From Adineta vaga (lineage: Eukaryota > Rotifera), in NCBI GenBank assembly GCA_021613535.1, contig CP075493.1, positions 4,650,001-4,714,000 of the forward strand: 64,000 bases of DNA. The letters run 5' to 3'. Shown piece after piece: positions 33,978 to 44,500 of the stretch. The position numbers and the translations under genes are program-made. Every line of letters begins with the position of its first letter. Within the stretch, counting starts at the first letter, position 1. Below the pieces are notes generated by a model that was given only the letters and a program-made list of their open reading frames with translations, made no database searches and was not told the origin of the DNA.

Positions 33978-34904
33978 CTATTCTAATAGAAACACTCGTG
34001 ATCCATCATTTTGTACAATACATTCTAAATTATGTAAACATTCATGAATTTGTTGAATACTTTCTACATCGATCATTTGAGTATTTGGTAATTCGAGAAT
34101 ATCACATTCAAATCGATTCAATTGTTCTAATTGTTGAAAGATATTTTCCATTAGAAGAAGAAATGGTACACGACATAGAAATCGTAAAAATAAATATTTA
34201 ACATTGGGTATATAACGTAAAAGAATTTGTATAGTTTCATAGGATAATCGATGATATAGATCATCTAAAAAGAATTTCTCTAATGGATGATCAGAAGATG
34301 ATGATGATGGAGGAAGAATATGATGATTTTGACCGAAGAAAGTTATATGAAAATCAGATAAATTTGGACAAGCTGAAAGAAGTTGAATAATCACATTGGC
34401 ATGTGTACAAGTAATACGTAATGTTTGAAGAGAAAGTGATTGAAATCGAGGTGATATTTGAAATGTATCTAAACGATTGAGAGTTGCATGACGAAGAAAA
34501 CGAAAATCAGTCGAAAATATTTCACGTAAAGTTTCCAAAGGTAAAGATATATGAAATGGTGTATGGATATTGAGATTGATTAAATTTGGCATTAGTACAG
34601 ATCGAATTTGTTCAAGTTGATAACCATTTGCTTGACATAATTCTAATGTTTGAAGATTGGAAAATTTTGTTAAATCAATTGATGTTGAAGTCTCAACTTT
34701 TAAATGAAATATTTGACGTGCAAAGATTTCCGTAAAGAATGGTTCTTCTTTGTCAATAATAAGACAATGATTAGTTAATGAACGAAGTAATGTATTCAAT
34801 CGTTGATTGATTCCCCAAAAACTTTGATATAAATTGAATAGATCAAAATATACGAATAGATCAAGAATGATTTCATTTGGTAAATCTTCGAATTGAATGG
34901 ACAT
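33978..34904 (-). CDS. F-box protein, array member 2
   Basis: Single exon, 308 aa from the ATG at 34904. That start is chosen because a 'ctattttctag' acceptor ends two bases before it; the longer frame to 34928 begins with TTG and crosses the acceptor. F-box 'FEDLPNEIILDLFVYFDLF', then Leu-rich sequence with a Ser run ('PPSSSSSDHP'). The gap to the upstream member is 84 bp and contains 'aataaa'. Confidence 0.87.
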   Translation of the reverse strand: MSIQFEDLPNEIILDLFVYFDLFNLYQSFWGINQRLNTLLRSLTNHCLIIDKEEPFFTEIFARQIFHLKVETSTSIDLTKFSNLQTLELCQANGYQLEQIRSVLMPNLINLNIHTPFHISLPLETLREIFSTDFRFLRHATLNRLDTFQISPRFQSLSLQTLRITCTHANVIIQLLSACPNLSDFHITFFGQNHHILPPSSSSSDHPLEKFFLDDLYHRLSYETIQILLRYIPNVKYLFLRFLCRVPFLLLMENIFQQLEQLNRFECDILELPNTQMIDVESIQQIHECLHNLECIVQNDGSRVFLLE

Positions 34905-34988
34905 ATCTAGAAAATAGATAGTAAACAAAAAATTGCAATGTATTTATTAATATCTTTGTAATGAAAACTATCAAAACAAAAATCACGT

Positions 34989-36002
34989 TTAGTTTTCAGT
35001 AAAAATTCGAATTACAGATTCATCGACAACGTATTTTTCATATTTGATATGTTTAAAACATATATGAAATGAATGCAATTTTTCGAAATCAATTTGTTCT
35101 TCTTGATTACTGATTAAATCACAATGAAAAGAAATTAACTTGGGTAAACGACTGGAAAATATAAAAGCTAATTTTTGAAAATTCCATAGAAAATCCATCG
35201 TAATTGCATCAAAATATGAAGTATAAAGTCGTAAATGTTCCACTGTTGGAATGTATGAAAAACAATAATCAAGTTTATCATATGTCCAATGACCATTGAG
35301 GTGTAATTTGATATGTTTTAAACACGAATGTTGAAAAATACTTGAATCATTGAGTATTACATATGTTAATGGCCAATTTAAAAATAATTCAAATACTCTT
35401 AGAAACATTAAAACAGAAGAAATACGTTTAAAAATTGTGCATGGATTATTTGACCATATACCTAATGATTTTAACGATGGAGAACCAGTCCATAATTCAC
35501 TATCGTCAACATTGTTTAATGAACATTTTTTTAGTAATGGAAATGCATTTGAAAAAATCTTTTGATGAAGTTTATGTAATTCAGTTTTAGCTGTTGAATA
35601 ATTCATATGGAAATATTCTAATCGAGGAAATGTTTCTGGATTTATCATTTGAATAAGTTTAATGGTTGGAATGTCAATAATCAATGAATGAATATGTGAA
35701 TAATTAATTAAATTTTCATTGATTATATATCTATTATCAATAAATCGAAGTCTTGTGATAAGTTTTTGTTTGTTGAATAAACGAGAAAGAAATTTCTCAG
35801 GAATTTTACCGTCTTGAATATGATCAGGATAAAGAATATGCTGATGAATATTTGAGGAGAATAGAAGCGAATTTAAACGATAATTTAAATTAAAAAATCC
35901 ATGAATTAAATCATTTAAATCAATAAATTCGAATATTTCCAATAGAATTTCATCAGGAAGTTTTTCTAATATATATGAACATATCACATTATCAGTTGTC
36001 AT
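34989..36002 (-). CDS. F-box protein, array member 1 (most upstream)
   Basis: Single exon, 337 aa, the longest member. F-box 'LEKLPDEILLEIFEFIDLND' then 'FFNLNYRLNSLLFSS'. Unlike the others it has no strong polypyrimidine-AG acceptor at its start; only a weak 'gttaacag' lies 7 bp upstream. As the first gene on the minus strand it is the expected place for the array promoter, in 36003-36300. Confidence 0.85.
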   Translation of the reverse strand: MTTDNVICSYILEKLPDEILLEIFEFIDLNDLIHGFFNLNYRLNSLLFSSNIHQHILYPDHIQDGKIPEKFLSRLFNKQKLITRLRFIDNRYIINENLINYSHIHSLIIDIPTIKLIQMINPETFPRLEYFHMNYSTAKTELHKLHQKIFSNAFPLLKKCSLNNVDDSELWTGSPSLKSLGIWSNNPCTIFKRISSVLMFLRVFELFLNWPLTYVILNDSSIFQHSCLKHIKLHLNGHWTYDKLDYCFSYIPTVEHLRLYTSYFDAITMDFLWNFQKLAFIFSSRLPKLISFHCDLISNQEEQIDFEKLHSFHICFKHIKYEKYVVDESVIRIFTEN

Positions 36003-36800
36003 TAATATACTGTTAACGATTGATAAATATTATCGATCCAAGTGACGAAAACGTGTTTTATCTTTGTTGTTATTATGACACATGAAGTGAAACTTATGAT
36101 TCATTAAGAATATTTTAGAGACGAGTAAAATAATACTAATCATGTCAAATTTTACGACGATAGGAAGTATGTATCGATCGATAGAAGAATAGAAACAAGA
36201 AAAACTGATGTTTTTTCTTGTTCTTCAAAACAAAATGTTTCAAATCAGAGAACAAATAGAAATTTCATCATAGTCGAAGAAAGGAATGATCAATAGATGT
36301 CATTATATACAGATTTACACCTAATGCTTTCGTGTTCAGTTTTATAGAATTGAAGAAATGTCGAAGTGACAATGAAATATATAACTCTATGAATTTCAAT
36401 CGTTTGTCTTTGCACAATCATTTCTAAGTATGACTACAATCTTATTCGTTTTTTGTTACGTCCGTTCGCATTGATCAATGTGTAGAAAATTACAAATCTA
36501 GATTTTATTCGATTAATATTAATAAAGAAGAATTTGAATACTTATCAAAGTTATTGCAAACGAATAGGATATGACTATCTACTAACTAATCGATTAATCA
36601 TTATCTGGTGTCATGTAGACAATGACAAATCTCAAACTTAGTGTGCAACATATTACAATACTGTCAGTGACTAATATTTAGCTAATGAATTACAAAACAA
36701 TAGAGTAAGTTAACTTTTTCTAGTCAGGCGGATGAATGTTCGTCATTAAGGTTACCGTTATTAGCATATTCTGACGACTTTGTATCTCGAAGACAATCGA
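36003..36800. other. Intergenic; expected promoter side of the F-box array
   Basis: No gene is seen. The stretch lies upstream of the first F-box gene and of the LRR relic on the other strand, and could hold divergent promoters, but no specific element can be named. Confidence 0.4.
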
Positions 36801-36829
36801 ATCGACAGTAGCATTTTTGGAAGGTCGAA

Positions 36830-37610
36830 CAAATACATTACAAATCAATAATGTAAGTCATTCATTTTATAACTATTCATCACATACTTTTACCATTTTC
36901 TTTTTCGACATAAACATTAAAACAGTTAGATTTACAATTCAATCGAATTAACTTTGAAGGTGCTAAACATCTTGCCACTTTGTTCGAAGCCAATACAGTA
37001 AGATATTATTTACATTGAATAATACTGTCATTATATGTCTATCCGTTCATTTAATTTTTGTTTACAATTATTATTAACTATAGAAATTTAAAAATCTAAA
37101 TCGTTGGAGAAATCTACTTAACAATCGAGGTGTACAGTATTGAAGGTATGGTTTGCAAACGAATACAGTAAGTAACCTATTCAATTCTTTTATCAATATC
37201 TGTCGTAGGCACTTTCAAATATGAATCTAACAGATAATGAAATTAATCACATTGGTATACAATATCTATTTAATGTATTGAAAAGTAACATAGTATGTCA
37301 ACTTATTGATTGATCTATTGCACTTTGATGCGTATCATCGGCCATAGATTCTGACAAATCTTGCTGATGTATTAAAGTATAATATCTTTCGTTTTCTCAT
37401 ATAATTGTTATTGAATGCAAAAACACTTATAACTTTGAATATTCTGTTGAACCAAATCAATAAGATAGGTGCTCAATATCTAGTCGATACATAACAAAAG
37501 AAAACAGTAAATTGCGCAATATCTAAAAGTTGTCTGATAGAATCATTGCTTTTGTTCGATATAGACACTCAGATCGTTAAATATCCGAGAAAGTGGAACT
37601 GGCAAAGGAT
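36830..37610 (+). pseudogene. Decayed leucine-rich-repeat (NLR/RNI-type) gene
   Basis: Several short exon-like pieces each encode one LRR and are followed by a 'gta' donor: 36926-36998 ('LDLQFNRINFEGAKHLATLF'), 37084-37168 (broken, ends 'LQTNT'), 37209-37292 ('MNLTDNEINHIGIQYLFNVL') and 37417-37505 ('LNILLNQINKIGAQYLVDT', then a stop). A weaker piece lies at about 37570-37610. The LxLxxNxIxxxGAxxL pattern is that of RNI/NLRC3-type repeats, usually one repeat per exon. Stops and frame breaks between and within repeats show it is dead. Confidence 0.65.
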
Positions 37611-37927
37611 ACGTACTTTCTTTAAGAAAGATATTCAATACTATACATCTAGAGAAGTGACTGTATAATAATCAATCTCACAGATATTTTTGATTTACAT
37701 ATCAGCTATATAGACTTGTTAGTAAAGTAGTAAAAGCTCGGTTATCAAATACTAATCACAGTATAGTACAGAATAGTCTGACTTTGGCAAGATTTCAACG
37801 AGAGTGAGGGATTCTACTATCGTATTTTTGAAGTTGTAATTGTAGATATGTATTTATTTCGATTACATAGATAAATTTCTATGCTTCCTTCAATTATTTG
37901 CAAAATATATGTTATAGAGCAGTCCCA

Positions 37928-39288
37928 TTAACTTGCCACTGTTACTTCTGCTTCATCTTCAATACGTTCCCACCATGCCCATGTTAGTAAACCTGGTTCA
38001 GCACCAGGATATGATCGATGTGGAGCAATGCATCGAAATTTAATACCATCATACATCACTTCATCACCTTTTTGGTAGTCAAAAAGTTCTGATGACCATG
38101 TTGTTAAACCAAGTGGTGGACGAGATGTCGTTGTAGATGTTGATACTACTGCTCCTTGAGTTGATGATGTTGACCACCATGTCGATGGATTTGCCGACGA
38201 CCAAGTGGATGGATTCGTTGGCCACCATGTCGATGGATTTGTTGACCACCAAGTGGATGGATTTGTTGGCCACCATGTCGATGGATTTGTTGACCACCAA
38301 GTGGATGGATTTGTTGGCCACCATGTTACAGTATTTGGCGATGACCATGACCAATGATTTGATGATGATGATGTTGAAATGGATGACGTAGCAGTACTTG
38401 GTCTAATCGTTGGTCTATATATAATATATATCATAACTCAAAAGACGAAAAAATCGATAAGCATACACTGTAGGTATGATAACCATAGGTGGATCTATTG
38501 GTGAACCATTTGATAAAATAGCAATATCTGAACAGCCCATGAATGTTTCATTTTCTTTTCCAAGACCAGGACCAGATTGACCAGTGGTTGGATCTGTACC
38601 CCAACTATTACCTGCCGTATATTTCCATTGAAAAACACAGTGTTGACAAGCAACATTCGGAGGAAGTTGTACACGAAGTGCAATCATTTCTGACCCATAT
38701 TTATCAACATCACGAAACTTTGTTGAATCTGTATTTGCAATTTTCAATAGATGACGATCAAGACATTCTTGAGAAGCATCTGCTGATGGACTGGCATCCA
38801 AATTACATAGACGAAATTCAAAATAACCTTTATGATTTGCTGTTAACTATAATTCACAAACAGAACTAAAACTTTTACTCTCTATTGACTCATTGAAAAT
38901 TCAACCTACCACTACTTGTACATCGATTTGTTGTCCTTGGGTATATGTTCGAACAATCGTACCTTTATACCTAGCTCCACCTTTTTCAAAATCTTTTACT
39001 GGTTTGTCATAGGCTTCTCCGCAAATACTACATTTCCCACCTAAATTAACTCTTCACAATAGATATATTTGTAGAAAATAAATCATAAAACCAACCATTG
39101 ACATTCCATTGATGTCCTAAACCTCCACAGAACATTTCCATATGTTGAGGCCAAGTACAACATTGTCGAAATGAAGCATCAACGAGCCAAGCTGAACTAC
39201 GAGCGACTGGTTCTAATAAATATCCATGTCCATAAATTGATACTAAACAATAGGAAAATAGAACCGTAAAACCTAATAGTGTGATCAT
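37928..39288 (-). CDS. Secreted AA15 lytic polysaccharide monooxygenase with CBM5/12
   Basis: Four exons. A signal peptide ends before His ('SIYG|HGYLLEPVARSS'), which becomes the N-terminal copper ligand. The second brace His is in 'LTANHKGYFEFRL', and 'MFCGGLGHQW', 'GGKCSICGEAYDKP' and 'FMGCSDIAIL' match the AA15 fold. These enzymes cleave chitin or cellulose oxidatively. After the catalytic domain comes a Ser/Thr-rich linker with tandem 'STWWPTNPSTWWSTNP' units, then a CBM5/12 chitin-binding module ('FDYQKGDEVMYDGIKFRC', 'WAWWERI') with conserved aromatics. Exon joins (for example N-V-N-G|G-K-C at 39096) keep frame. Chitin is the likely substrate. Confidence 0.88.
38160..38335 (-). repeat. 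24/48-bp coding tandem repeat (Trp-Trp linker)
   Basis: Alternating 24-bp units encode TWWPTNPS and TWWSTNPS, giving a 48-bp higher-order period inside the LPMO linker. The opposite strand is also open here because the period is a multiple of three. Confidence 0.85.
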
Positions 39289-40069
39289 AGTCTTAGATAT
39301 CCGAACAAATATGATTGTTAACCGAATGCAATCGAATTTAAAAGGCAGAGGTGGAAGAAACTAGTCTTTAAGATCAATTTCCAAAACAAAGCATGATTTT
39401 TTATGATTAAAAAATGGTTTTAAGAGATTTACATTGTATGAATATGCTAGCAAATGTAAGGTTTTGAAAACATATCAAATATCAGTTTCATATGATGAAT
39501 ATAAATATGAATCTTTACTGTGCAGAATAAAAGGATACAATCGTATTAATAAAAAAAAACATTTTTATTTATCAAAACGCTCCATATATCGACACAAAGT
39601 CATTGAATTGAAAGGGTTTCTTTTGATGACAACCATTCCTGTTTCATGAAATGTACATAATAGATGCAAGAAAAACAAAATATCAAGTATACTTTAGGTC
39701 ATATTTTGATCATTCGTCATATTTGCACGTGATTCAGATTTACTAGTACGATGATATTTAATAACTAAAAGGAGTATATTCGAGTCTCTAAAAACAATCA
39801 TATTATCAGTGTTATGTAAACAAACGACTGTTGAATATTGAAGACAAGCATTGAAACCTTGTTACAAATGTAAAGGACACATTCTTTTCATTATAAACGA
39901 CATTAGAAATCCATCTTTTTTTTTCTTTATCGAGACGATTCTACAAATCATATTTTTGTTATTGTGTAGACTACAGAACGAAAAATAGTGGCCTTTTATT
40001 TTGTTAGAAGAAAGCTGCTTTGTTATTGTCAAAAAGAAACCAGTATTGACAAAGCAATCGTTAATAACA
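39289..40069. other. Intergenic, no gene recognised
   Basis: Promoter region between the divergent LPMO and Ly6-type genes. The small open frame at 39434-39649 has no supporting feature. Confidence 0.5.
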
Positions 40070-40587
40070 ATGATATTATTGCTGATCTGTTTTCTTGGTA
40101 AACTATTTTAAATCTAACTTTTGTTCTATGATTTATCTATAAAATAGGATTCATTCAATCGGTCACATCGATTCAGTGTTATACATGTAATGAACCGGGA
40201 TTTTTTTGTTCATTACCATTGAATGTCGATGGTGGTGATGATAGTAATGAAAATGATATTAATAATCCACATTATGGCTATGGCTTTGTTTGTCAAGTAA
40301 GATAATTTTGTTGAAGAAAATTTCAATTTTTACTTGCCTTTTATTAGAGCGATCATTATATCGATCTGAGAACGGGTCGAGAGAAATTGATTTTACGTGG
40401 AACAAAACATTGTGAAAATTTAAATATAGTTAATCATCGTACATTTTGTTGTAATACAAATAATTGTAATAAATGGTTACCAAATATGAAAAGACGAGCA
40501 TACATTCCTTCAAATACTCAACGTCATTTATCGTCAATGGTTCTTATCGGATTTTCAATAATTACTCAATATTACCTTTTTATCTAA
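40070..40587 (+). CDS. Ly6/uPAR three-finger protein, probably GPI-anchored
   Basis: Exons 40070-40097, 40148-40296 and 40348-40587 join in frame to give 138 aa. A signal peptide ('MILLLICFLGFIQSVTS') precedes 'IQCYTCNEPGFFC', and the domain closes with 'FCCNTNNCN', the CCxxNxCN hallmark of the Ly6 fold. A hydrophobic C-terminus ('MVLIGFSIITQYYLFI') fits a GPI-attachment signal. Such proteins act at the cell surface as receptors or modulators; the partner is unknown. AATAAA-like sequence lies just after the stop. Confidence 0.8.
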
Positions 40588-41008
40588 AGATTTAGTCAAA
40601 AACAAGTTGTATTTACATTTTTTTTTCTAAATTTATATTGATTAAAGTTTTGACAATAGAATTTTTACCGAAACGTGTGTTTGTATTCTTTTATAATCAT
40701 GCGGATGTTTGAATTAATTGAAATTTCATAATAAAACAAGATGTTCCTAGTATAGGTTGACATAATATAATTTTCGATATGTAGAATGTGTGAGGGATAC
40801 ATTTGGGAATAATAACATCTGTAAGAAAACTTTGATTTGAAAATCAAAAATTTATCTGTTATCATTGAAGGTTATCATAAATAAAATAAGTCATATCGTT
40901 TGATGTCACTGACTTCGATTTAATACGCATTTCAAATAGTGAAGTCTTAGAAATATCGTTGTTAGTTTTCAGTAGCGACAAGCAAAAAAGAAACATCCGT
41001 AGAACCAT
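40588..41008. other. Intergenic, no gene recognised
   Basis: Ly6 3' flank. No coding or RNA gene is seen. Confidence 0.5.
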
Positions 41009-41258
41009 TCATTTATACGAAAATCTCTTTTGATGAATGTACCTTGGTATAGATACAGATTCTAAATGACATTTTTCCTGTACAGGTGTTTTATGGATAG
41101 ATTCAATAGAATAGTATTTAACCTTTTTTTTAATGATTTTTAATGGCGTATGAGTGGGTGTTTTTTTCTTCAAAGGAATGAAATTATAGAGGCAATGGTA
41201 TGGCATTAGATTGGACATGTTAATTCCATCATACTCATAAGTAGATTTCTATAGAAAC
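41009..41258 (-). CDS. Possible terminal exon of an unrecognised small gene
   Basis: After a 'tttctatag' acceptor near 41259 an open stretch reads 'KSTYEYDGINMSNLMPYHCL', is Lys-rich in the middle, and ends 'RYIHQKRFSYK' with a stop at 41009. Composition is protein-like and codon use matches neighbours. A start exon was not found; 'MIPTSRHMKLLLFFSIQIV' near 41500 resembles a signal peptide but its link is unproven. Confidence 0.25.
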
Positions 41259-41551
41259 GAAAAAAACATAAAGATCTCACAAACAGGTATTGAAAAAGAA
41301 GTCGTTGAGTAACAGTTTTGTTATTTATTGTGTTGCAAGAAATATTAGTTACATAAAATTCGATGTATAACAAACGATGGCAATTTTATAACTTATCTCC
41401 AACAAGTGTTATGCTTTATAAAGAAAAAGTAATTAATCTAAACTAGTCGTCAAACGATTTGAATGGAAAAAAACAGAAGTAGCTTCATGTGTCTTGAAGT
41501 TGGAATCATCTTCTCTTTCATTGATAGGTCGATTACATCACATATCATATA

Positions 41552-44500
41552 CTATAGATCTTTAACATAAATACAGTTTGAGACAGCACTGTCTGCATCG
41601 GAAGCTTGTGCAAGATATGTATCTGAAAATGTTGATCGACTAATTGTAACATTTCCTTTTATAACTGTTGTTTCATGACCATTATATTCAACGTATATCA
41701 ATAGTTGAATATCTTGAAAAACATTACCAATCTCGTTTGAAGTGTAGTCTAATGCAAAATTAACCGTAGCATTCACAGTTACAGATGACATTTGCTTCAT
41801 GGACGTTTCTCGTCGTCGTCTTGTAATTGGACTTACATCGGCTGATATTGTCGAAACAATAACATTCAATAACGTACTCGGAAAGTATATAAAAAATAGA
41901 TCAAATATAGTATCGGCTGTTGCTGAAGTATTATAACTATATCCAGACCAATAGTCTGTAGTGTCAAATGTCACATATAAAGAAAAATCAGCTTTGAATA
42001 CTAAGCGAACTGAGGCATTTCGTGGTGTTGATGGAGATGAATTTTCTTCATCGTTCGAACTTGAAGTAACTATTATATTATTACAAGTTGAATTCAGGCA
42101 TATAACGTAATTCTTTTCCTTAACAGAATTATCTGGAGTAGGATTACTTTGAAAATTCGAAAATTCATCAAGAAAAGTGCTTAACCTTGAACTCTCCTGA
42201 TCATCAGACGTTACGAGAGATATAGAAGGTGTATAATTTTGAAAAACACTCCTCACTTTGTCAACTGTAATATTTTGCTTCAAATAAAGCCGACCATCAA
42301 TCACTATCTTCAATCTTCGATCCCATCCAAGAGGCGCACGATCCGTCACTTTTTCAACATGTGTTTCTACCTCTTCATTTGCATAAGCGTTTCTCTTCCT
42401 CCGTTTCGAAGGCTTGGTTACCACTGAATCACTCTCAGTCGATACGTTTAACATCACATATGTAAGAAAATATTCATTTAAATAACTTGTCATTTGTGAA
42501 TAATGAGTTGAAAATAAATATGCGCGTTCAGCAGAACGGTTATAAAATTCTAATAACTCGCTATCCAACATCATTCGTTGTAACACTATGCTAATATTCA
42601 TGGAAATCAACGGTTCACATGATGTGCCCGTAACTTGAGTCGACGTTGAAACGACTGCTGTGGTATCGCTACTACCATATGAACCCTTTTCTGTTGATTC
42701 CGTAGTGTGATTATTTTTACTTGGGTCTTCTGTCATCGGTATATCGGTGATAGTAGTATATGGAACTGTAGGTAAATCAGTGGTAGTCGTATATGGAACT
42801 GTAGGTAAATCGGTGGTAGTCGTATATGGAGCTGTAGGCTCATCCGTGATGGCTGTATATGTTGCTGTAGGTTCATCAGTGATAATCGTATATATTGCTG
42901 CAGGTTCAACGGTGATGGTCGTATATGGAACTGTAGGTAAATCGGTGGTAGTCGTATATGGAGCTGTAGGCTCATCAGTGATAATCGTATATGTTGCTGC
43001 AGGTTCATTGGTGATGGTCGTATATGGAACTGTAGGTTCATCGGTGATGGTCGTATATGTTGCTGCAGGTTCATTGGTGATGGTCGTATATGGAACTGTA
43101 GGTAAATCGGTGGTAGTCGTATATGGAGCTGTAGGCTCATCCGTGATGGCTGTATATGTTGCTGTAGGTTCATCGGTGATGGTCGTATATATTGCTGCAG
43201 GTTCATTGGTGATGGTCGTATATGGAACTGTAGGTAAATCGGTGGTAGTCGTATATGGAGCTGTAGGCTCATCCGTGATGGCTGTATATGTTGCTGTAGG
43301 TTCATCGGTGATGGTCGTATATATTGCTGCAGGTTCAACGGTGATGGTCGTATATGGAACTGTAGGTAAATCGGTGGTAGTCGTATATGGAGCTGTAGGC
43401 TCATCCGTGATGGCTGTATATGTTGCTGTAGGTTCATCGGTGATGGTCGTATATATTGCTGCAGGTTCAACGGTGATGGTCGTATATGGAACTGTAGGTA
43501 AATCGGTGGTAGTCGTATATGGAGCTGTAGGCTCATCCGTGATGGCTGTATATGTTGCTGTAGGTTCATCGGTGATGGTCGTATATATTGCTGCAGGTTC
43601 AACGGTGATGGTCGTATATGGAACTGTAGGTAAATCGGTGGTAGTCGTATATGGAGCTGTAGGCTCATCCGTGATGGCTGTATATGTTGCTGTAGGTTCA
43701 TCAGTGATAATCGTATATATTGCTGCAGGTTCAACGGTGATGGTCGTATATGGAACTGTAGGTAAATCGGTGGTAGTCGTATATGGAGCTGTAGGCTCAT
43801 CAGTGATAATCGTATATATTGCTGCAGGTTCATTGGTGATGGTCGTATATGGAACTGTAGGTTCATCGGTGATGGTCGTATATGTTGCTGCAGGTTCATT
43901 GGTGATGGTCGTATATGGAACTGTAGGTAAATCGGTGGTAGTCGTATATGGAGCTGTAGGCTCATCCGTGATGGCTGTATATGTTGCTGTAGGTTCATCG
44001 GTGATGGTCGTATATATTGCTGCAGGTTCATTGGTGATGGTCGTATATGGAACTGTAGGTAAATCGGTGGTAGTCGTATATGGAGCTGTAGGCTCATCCG
44101 TGATGGCTGTATATGTTGCTGTAGGTTCATCGGTGATGGTCGTATATATTGCTGCAGGTTCAACGGTGATGGTCGTATATGGAACTGTAGGTAAATCGGT
44201 GGTAGTCGTATATGGAGCTGTAGGCTCATCCGTGATGGCTGTATATGTTGCTGTAGGTTCATCGGTGATGGTCGTATATATTGCTGCAGGTTCAACGGTG
44301 ATGGTCGTATATGGAACTGTAGGTAAATCGGTGGTAGTCGTATATGGAGCTGTAGGCTCATCCGTGATGGCTGTATATGTTGCTGTAGGTTCATCAGTGA
44401 TAATCGTATATATTGCTGCAGGTTCAACGGTGATGGTCGTATATGGAACTGTAGGTAAATCGGTGGTAGTCGTATATGGAGCTGTAGGCTCATCAGTGAT

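Noticed and set aside
38137-38391. Plus-strand frame opposite the LPMO linker
   Set aside because: Shadow of the 24-bp coding repeat.
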